Assembly: GCA_021732545.1 (NCBI GenBank)
Contig: JAKFUW010000119.1
Location: forward strand, 1-9,131
From: Alphaproteobacteria bacterium
GTDB lineage: Bacteria; Pseudomonadota; Alphaproteobacteria; Rickettsiales; UBA3002
Direction of reading: 5' to 3'
DNA: 9,131 bases
Both the position numbers and the translations under genes were made by a program. The notes under the pieces are model-generated. The model was not told the DNA's origin. It searched no databases and saw nothing but the letters and a program-made list of their open reading frames with translations. Positions 5,824 to 9,131 of this stretch are shown here, one piece after another; within the stretch, counting starts at the first letter, position 1; the number at the start of each line of letters is the position of its first letter.

Positions 5824-6321
5824 ATGGCGGGAAATCAACAACAATCGTGGGGCAGCTTTTTGGGCGGCGCGGCCTATAACACGGTTAAATATACAGTTTT
5901 AGGAACCCTTGCCGTAGGTGCGATTTTGGTGGGTGGAAGCCTTGTTGCGAATACGTTGGATGCATTGTATCCAGATGCTGTTAAAACAGGACTTTCATAT
6001 GCAGTATCTTTTGGTGATAAGGTGCAAGGGTTACTTCATTCTGTAGGGCTTGGAGACTTTTTTGGCATCACCAAGATTGCTGATGGTAACTCATTAGGAA
6101 ATTATCTTGTCGATCCATCAAAAGCAACCAACACGGTGGCAGGTTATCTTGATAAATGGTCAGGTGCGGTGGATACTGGAATTGGCGACGCGCTAAAGTT
6201 TGCAGCTAATAACAAAATTGCAACAGGCGCGATTGCCGGAACAGGCGTTGTTACTGGGTCATTTGTACAGAAACTATTAGATCAACGTGCTGCTCGCTCT
6301 CAGGGTGTTAACATTGCGTAA
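5824..6321 (+). CDS. Unrecognised small membrane protein (paralogue 1)
   Basis: I do not recognise this 165-residue product. A short polar N-terminus containing SWGSFLGG (8-15) leads into a hydrophobic segment (about 22-44), which ends at VANT (41-44). A mildly polar middle, rich in Gly, Ala and Asp, follows; then comes a second Gly/Ala-rich hydrophobic stretch (KIATGAIAGTGVVTGSF, 131-147) and a basic tail (QKLLDQRAARSQ). There is no cleavable signal site. A two-pass inner-membrane protein with a central loop of about 85 residues is the simplest reading. It shares WGS, VANT and KIA-x-GA with the next gene in the same order, so the two are probably diverged copies. The start is set by AAAAGGAG in the leader repeat. 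A Pho-box-like array lies upstream. The coding character (open frame, strong ribosome site) is convincing; function is unknown. Confidence 0.8.
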   Translation: MAGNQQQSWGSFLGGAAYNTVKYTVLGTLAVGAILVGGSLVANTLDALYPDAVKTGLSYAVSFGDKVQGLLHSVGLGDFFGITKIADGNSLGNYLVDPSKATNTVAGYLDKWSGAVDTGIGDALKFAANNKIATGAIAGTGVVTGSFVQKLLDQRAARSQGVNIA

Positions 6322-6329
6322 CGAATAAT

Positions 6330-6411
6330 CGTCATCCCGAACGGCAAAGCCGGAGGGATCTGACGAAGAGAATAAAGATTCCTGCGATGCTCTGCATCGT
6401 TTAGAATGACG
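6330..6411. repeat. Palindromic repeat (GTCATCCCGAA family)
   Basis: The end arms CGTCAT (6330-6335) and ATGACG (6406-6411) enclose two small stems: CGGC-AAA-GCCG (6342-6352) and CGATGC-TCT-GCATCG (6385-6399). The wording (GTCATCCCGAA, GGAGGGATCT, AGATTCCTGCGATGC, TAGAATGACGG) is typical of dispersed alphaproteobacterial intergenic palindromes. It fills most of the gap between the two membrane-protein genes and could alter their relative expression. It also creates a false upstream ATG at 6406. Confidence 0.75.
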
Positions 6412-6450
6412 GATAAGGTAAGTGACTACAAGGAAGAAGGAATAAACACC

Positions 6451-7425
6451 ATGGCAGCGACTACAACCGAGCAACCGAGCAACTGCACGTGGGGCAGTGT
6501 GTGTAAAGGCATCGCCCGCATCGCGATGGTGGTGGTGGTTGGGGTTGCAATCTGGTATGGTATTGCGGGTGTGTTAAAGCTTACTGGTAATGATATTGTT
6601 GCTAATACTATGATTGTGAATGCTAGCACCGTTGCCACGAGCATCGCCGGAATTCCCACAGCAATAGCTAGTTATTTAGGTGGATTTGTAGGGCTGGGTG
6701 GCGATGCGGCGGCTAGCGGTTCACTCACTGGTGTAGGAATGGGCGGCACATTACCTGACCCAGCCAGTGTTAATATCCCCCAAAACTTTGGTCCGGATTA
6801 CGCGGATGTCGGTAAATCGTTCACTTCAGCACAAGGTGATTATTATGCTTGGAAAAAACAAATTATAGACAAAGGTTTGTGGGATACAGTTGGCACATTA
6901 GAGTCAGTTAAAAAATTGGAAACTTTCTTTAATCCTACTGGTTTGGATAGCAATTTTTCCTATGATCCAAAGTCATTTGTGGGTTCAGTTGATGCCAAAT
7001 TACCTACTAGCATACCAGCTCTAAAGACTGAAATATTAGATATGAAAACTGCGTTAGCAACTGCAGAAGGTAACGCAAAAGCCGCTTTTAATGCTATTCC
7101 TGATATTGCGCGCGATGGAAATTTAAAAGTAGCAGAGATAGCAGACATTGCAAAATCTCAAACTCAGTTCACTCAATCGCTTGCTAATCATGCAACCCAA
7201 ATTAGAGAGCTGGATGGGCTATATCAGGCAAAAATTGCCGGAGGCGCAGCCACGTCCACCGCTGCCCTGGCCACGGCAGTAGGTGTGGGTGCTGCGGGAA
7301 CGGCGGGAGTGGCCTATTTGGCGGGTGGCCGTGAACCAAAAGGTAAATGGACAGAGCGAATAGATAACGAAAAAGTACGCAATGCTGCCTATGCCGAAGC
7401 GTTCGGCGAGCCAAGTCGCGGTTAG
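6451..7425 (+). CDS. Unrecognised membrane protein (paralogue 2)
   Basis: The start at 6451 (324 residues) is preferred over the in-frame ATG at 6406, because AAGGAAGAAGGA lies directly upstream and 6406 falls in a repeat. The N-terminus carries TWGSVCKGIA (13-22), then a hydrophobic segment (about 22-42), VANT (50-53) and a further mildly hydrophobic Gly/Ala region (54-100). Residues about 105-260 are soluble in character and mostly helical, with repeated Lys/Ala/Glu segments (LKTEILDMKTALATAEGNAK, 191-210). KIAGGAATSTAALATA starts a Gly/Ala-rich C-terminal membrane stretch (261-292), followed by a charged tail. Order and motifs match the preceding gene, with a large domain inserted in the loop. 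No known domain is recognised. The Gly/Ala-rich membrane ends recall holin-like, secretion or membrane-remodelling proteins, but nothing decides between these. Confidence 0.8.
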   Translation: MAATTTEQPSNCTWGSVCKGIARIAMVVVVGVAIWYGIAGVLKLTGNDIVANTMIVNASTVATSIAGIPTAIASYLGGFVGLGGDAAASGSLTGVGMGGTLPDPASVNIPQNFGPDYADVGKSFTSAQGDYYAWKKQIIDKGLWDTVGTLESVKKLETFFNPTGLDSNFSYDPKSFVGSVDAKLPTSIPALKTEILDMKTALATAEGNAKAAFNAIPDIARDGNLKVAEIADIAKSQTQFTQSLANHATQIRELDGLYQAKIAGGAATSTAALATAVGVGAAGTAGVAYLAGGREPKGKWTERIDNEKVRNAAYAEAFGEPSRG

Positions 7426-7444
7426 TTTTCATCTTATTATGACC

Positions 7445-7511
7445 GTCACCCCGCACTTGTTGCGGGGTCTGGCGCTATAAAAAACCAGACCCCGTCATAG
7501 GGCGGGGTGAC
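7445..7511. terminator. Strong palindrome, probable two-way terminator
   Basis: GTCACCCCGC (7445-7454) pairs with GCGGGGTGAC (7502-7511). Inside, CCCCGCACTTGTTGCGGGG and the pair CCAGACCCC/GGGGTCTGG form alternative stems around CGCTATAAAAAA. It lies between the convergent ends of the membrane-protein gene and the response-regulator gene, 19 bp and 5 bp from their stops, so it could end both transcripts. The sequence is also typical of dispersed GTCACCCCGC repeats in alphaproteobacteria, so it is probably a repeat that has taken on this role. Confidence 0.65.
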
Positions 7512-7516
7512 AGTAT

Positions 7517-8590
7517 TCACTTCATCGCAAAGCTCCAACGAATCGCGGGATATTGCGATGAACTTTCCGCGATGCTAAAGCTTGCATTGTGTGCGCGGCT
7601 AACGGCTTGGCTGAACAACAATTCGCAGCCATAGCGATGCAATAATTCCGATGATTCTTTCACCAGATCCATATCGTCGATGGTTTTCCAATGTTCGGCA
7701 ACGGCTTGATTTTTTGACATGGTAATATGAAGCCGGTCATAGCGGCCCACCTCACACATCACAAAGGCTGGATTGCTTTTATCGGGCGATAAAATATCCA
7801 TCCACAGCCCAAACATGCGGTTGCATAAATGCTGATCCATAGAAAGTTGCGCGTGCCAATCTTCGGGTTGCGTTGCCACTTTAAAGCTCACGGCGGCATC
7901 GAATCCGAAGATAAACACCGCACATTCCCACAGGCTGTTTACCGGATTGGTCGGCTTGTGATCGAGCACATAGAGCTTTTGATTGAGGCATAATGTATCG
8001 GCCATGCACTGACTGGCGATGAGTTGGCGTTGCACAATGTCATCGATGCGTTTGACATATTGTTGCTGCGTTGGGGCGTCCACCGCGCTCATAATATTGG
8101 CATAAGATGTCATGCTGTTGATGGGCTTATGAATGCGCTGGCGCAAGGTGTGCATCAATACATGCTGCATCAATTCGTGATCATGTTCAAAGCTCGATTC
8201 CACTTTTTGCCACTTGTTCAGCTTGCCATGAAGCGTGGTGAGTAACATATCAAAATCGACGGGTTTCTGCAAAAAATCATCGCATCCGAGCGTTTTGGCG
8301 GAGGTGCAATATTGTTTGTCGCCCCATGCGGTTAAAAACACAAACGGCGTTTTGCCGATTTGGTGGGTGTGGTGTTGGTTCATTTTCTCCAACATTTCTA
8401 ATCCCGAAAGCGAAGGCATTTGAATATCGCTTAGCACCATATCGGGTTTGAAATTGGTAAATTGCTGCAAGCCCTCGCTGCCATTGGCGGCGGTGAGCAC
8501 TTCAAATGATTCCTGACGCAAAAAATCGGCGATATCCTCGCGGTAATCTTGCTCGTCTTCCACAAGCAATAGGCGTTTAGGGCTTGGCAT
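7517..8590 (-). CDS. Response regulator with pseudo-histidine-kinase output
   Basis: Residues 5-125 of this 357-residue protein form a receiver domain: acidic Glu11/Asp12, phospho-acceptor Asp55 in LSDIQMP, Thr87 and Lys109 in LQKPVD. No DNA-binding domain follows. Residues about 138-350 resemble a histidine-kinase core: a helical stretch with LRQRIHKPINSMTSY (149-163), aligning with the H-box S-H-E-L-R-T-P-L-N, in which the phospho-accepting His is Gln151. The part that would be the ATPase domain has no visible N, G1 or G2 box. The output may therefore be a docking or regulatory domain, loosely like ChpT-type degenerate kinases, or a partner for the adjacent kinase. It starts inside the 3' end of the kinase gene (14-bp overlap), with AAAGGAGG 5 bases upstream provided by leader repeat B, so translation is probably coupled. 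The receiver call is firm; the C-terminal reading is tentative. Confidence 0.85.
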   Translation of the reverse strand: MPSPKRLLLVEDEQDYREDIADFLRQESFEVLTAANGSEGLQQFTNFKPDMVLSDIQMPSLSGLEMLEKMNQHHTHQIGKTPFVFLTAWGDKQYCTSAKTLGCDDFLQKPVDFDMLLTTLHGKLNKWQKVESSFEHDHELMQHVLMHTLRQRIHKPINSMTSYANIMSAVDAPTQQQYVKRIDDIVQRQLIASQCMADTLCLNQKLYVLDHKPTNPVNSLWECAVFIFGFDAAVSFKVATQPEDWHAQLSMDQHLCNRMFGLWMDILSPDKSNPAFVMCEVGRYDRLHITMSKNQAVAEHWKTIDDMDLVKESSELLHRYGCELLFSQAVSRAHNASFSIAESSSQYPAIRWSFAMK

Positions 8591-9131
8591 CGGGTCCTCC
8601 TTTGTTGGGTATTCGCTCTGCGCTAGCGCAACCGCTCATACCGTTTCCTAAGTTAGGGAATATAACAAGCGCTTCGGTGCCTTTGCCCTTGGCACTTTTA
8701 TAGGTGAGGGTGGCATGGTTCATGGCCAAAAACTGACGCGTGATATAGATGCCGATGCCCGCCCCTTTGATGCCCACAGAATTACTGGCGCGGAAAAATT
8801 TCTGACCGATATTGGCAAGCTCGGCTTTGGGGATTCCACAGCCATGATCGCGAATTTTTAAAATCACCTGCTCATCGGTTACGGTGGTGAAAATGGTGAT
8901 GGGTTCGGGCGAGACCAGCGAATATTTCAGTGCGTTGGTAAGCAGGTTGGTCAGTGCATGCTCGCAGGTATCATAATCGCCCCAAAAATGTGCTGGGAGC
9001 TTGTCGCCATTGCACTGAATGGTTTGATCGGGGAACTGCTCGTTATAATGTTCCAGCAGCTCATCGACCATCATTTGAAAATCAAAATAGCTAGGTTTTG
9101 CGGCAACGTTGCCATGCTCTAATTGCGAGAG
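8577..9131 (-). CDS. Histidine kinase, C-terminal part (cut by window edge)
   Basis: The frame stays open to the right edge, so only the last 184 codons are present. The visible start, LSQLEHGNVAAKPSYFDF, matches the end of a dimerisation/phosphotransfer domain (S-x-L-E-x-G-x-x-x-x-x-P-x-x-F-D). The HATPase_c domain that follows has the N box NLLTNALKYS, G1 box DHGCGIP, F box FFRAS and G2 box GAGIGIYITRQF, all with the residues needed to bind ATP. The enzyme should phosphorylate itself and pass the phosphate to a receiver, plausibly the overlapping response regulator. The last 18 or so residues (NGMSGCASAERIPNKGG onward) are encoded by leader repeat B and are not part of the kinase fold. The sensor region lies outside the window. 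Confidence 0.93.
   Translation of the reverse strand, partial: LSQLEHGNVAAKPSYFDFQMMVDELLEHYNEQFPDQTIQCNGDKLPAHFWGDYDTCEHALTNLLTNALKYSLVSPEPITIFTTVTDEQVILKIRDHGCGIPKAELANIGQKFFRASNSVGIKGAGIGIYITRQFLAMNHATLTYKSAKGKGTEALVIFPNLGNGMSGCASAERIPNKGGPDAKP
8596..8650 (-). promoter_or_regulatory. Leader repeat copy B (hairpin plus ribosome site)
   Basis: On the minus strand it reads TAGGAAACGGTATGAG, the stem TGCG-CTAG-CGCA, GAGCGAATACC, CAACAAAGGAGG and then the ATG of the response regulator at 8590. The outer arms GGTAT and ATACC pair. Unlike copies A and C it lies inside coding sequence, forming the end of the histidine-kinase gene in an open frame. It supplies the response regulator's ribosome site, so the stem could tune coupled translation. 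Confidence 0.8.

Noticed and set aside
6406..6450. Upstream ATG extending the second membrane-protein gene by 15 codons
   Set aside because: This ATG is the end arm of a palindromic repeat with no ribosome site, whereas AAGGAAGAAGGA directly precedes the ATG at 6451.

Overview
The window looks like a bacterial chromosome segment of moderate GC, most likely alphaproteobacterial. That guess rests on the style of the genes and on the density of short palindromic repeats between them, such as the elements beginning GTCATTGCGAG, GTCATCCCGAA and GTCACCCCGCA. No marker in the window fixes the taxon. There are eight confident protein genes, one tRNA, one gene remnant, one histidine kinase cut by the right edge, and many small repeats.

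Left part (1-1113): dapA (lysine and diaminopimelate synthesis) on the minus strand, with a hairpin after its stop, and a tRNA-Pro(UGG) divergent from it. Between them lies a triple 7-bp tandem repeat. Behind the tRNA (1114-1365) come several palindromes and a remnant of a GIY-YIG nuclease gene. Then comes an AT-richer, probably acquired gene for a DUF262 + HNH nuclease (1366-2607), which resembles stand-alone anti-phage or modification-dependent restriction enzymes.

Middle part (2704-5462, minus strand): three co-directional genes, transcribed in the order PEBP/YbhB-like exported protein, membrane-anchored GT2-like glycosyltransferase, and sulfotransferase with a long C-terminal coiled coil. 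The last two suggest decoration of a cell-surface glycan or lipid. The 361-bp gap that follows (5463-5823) holds an 8-bp tandem repeat at the PEBP promoter, two GC-rich hairpin elements, and an 11-bp-phased array of TCAT/TCAC blocks resembling a Pho box.

Right part: two plus-strand genes (5824-6321 and 6451-7425) for membrane proteins I do not recognise. They share sequence marks (a WGS motif before the first membrane segment, VANT after it, KIA-x-GA before a second), so they look like diverged paralogues. A strong palindrome separates them from a minus-strand two-component pair: a histidine kinase (5' end outside the window) overlapping by 14 bp a response regulator whose C-terminal half looks like a dead histidine-kinase core.

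The most striking pattern is a roughly 50-bp leader element. It has a covarying GC stem with a YTAG loop, then AACAAAAGGAG and a start codon. It occurs directly before three unrelated genes (glycosyltransferase, response regulator, first membrane protein), with a weaker relative before the GIY-YIG remnant. It carries the ribosome binding site and in one case also encodes the C-terminus of the upstream gene. It looks like a mobile or selectively kept translation-initiation cassette.
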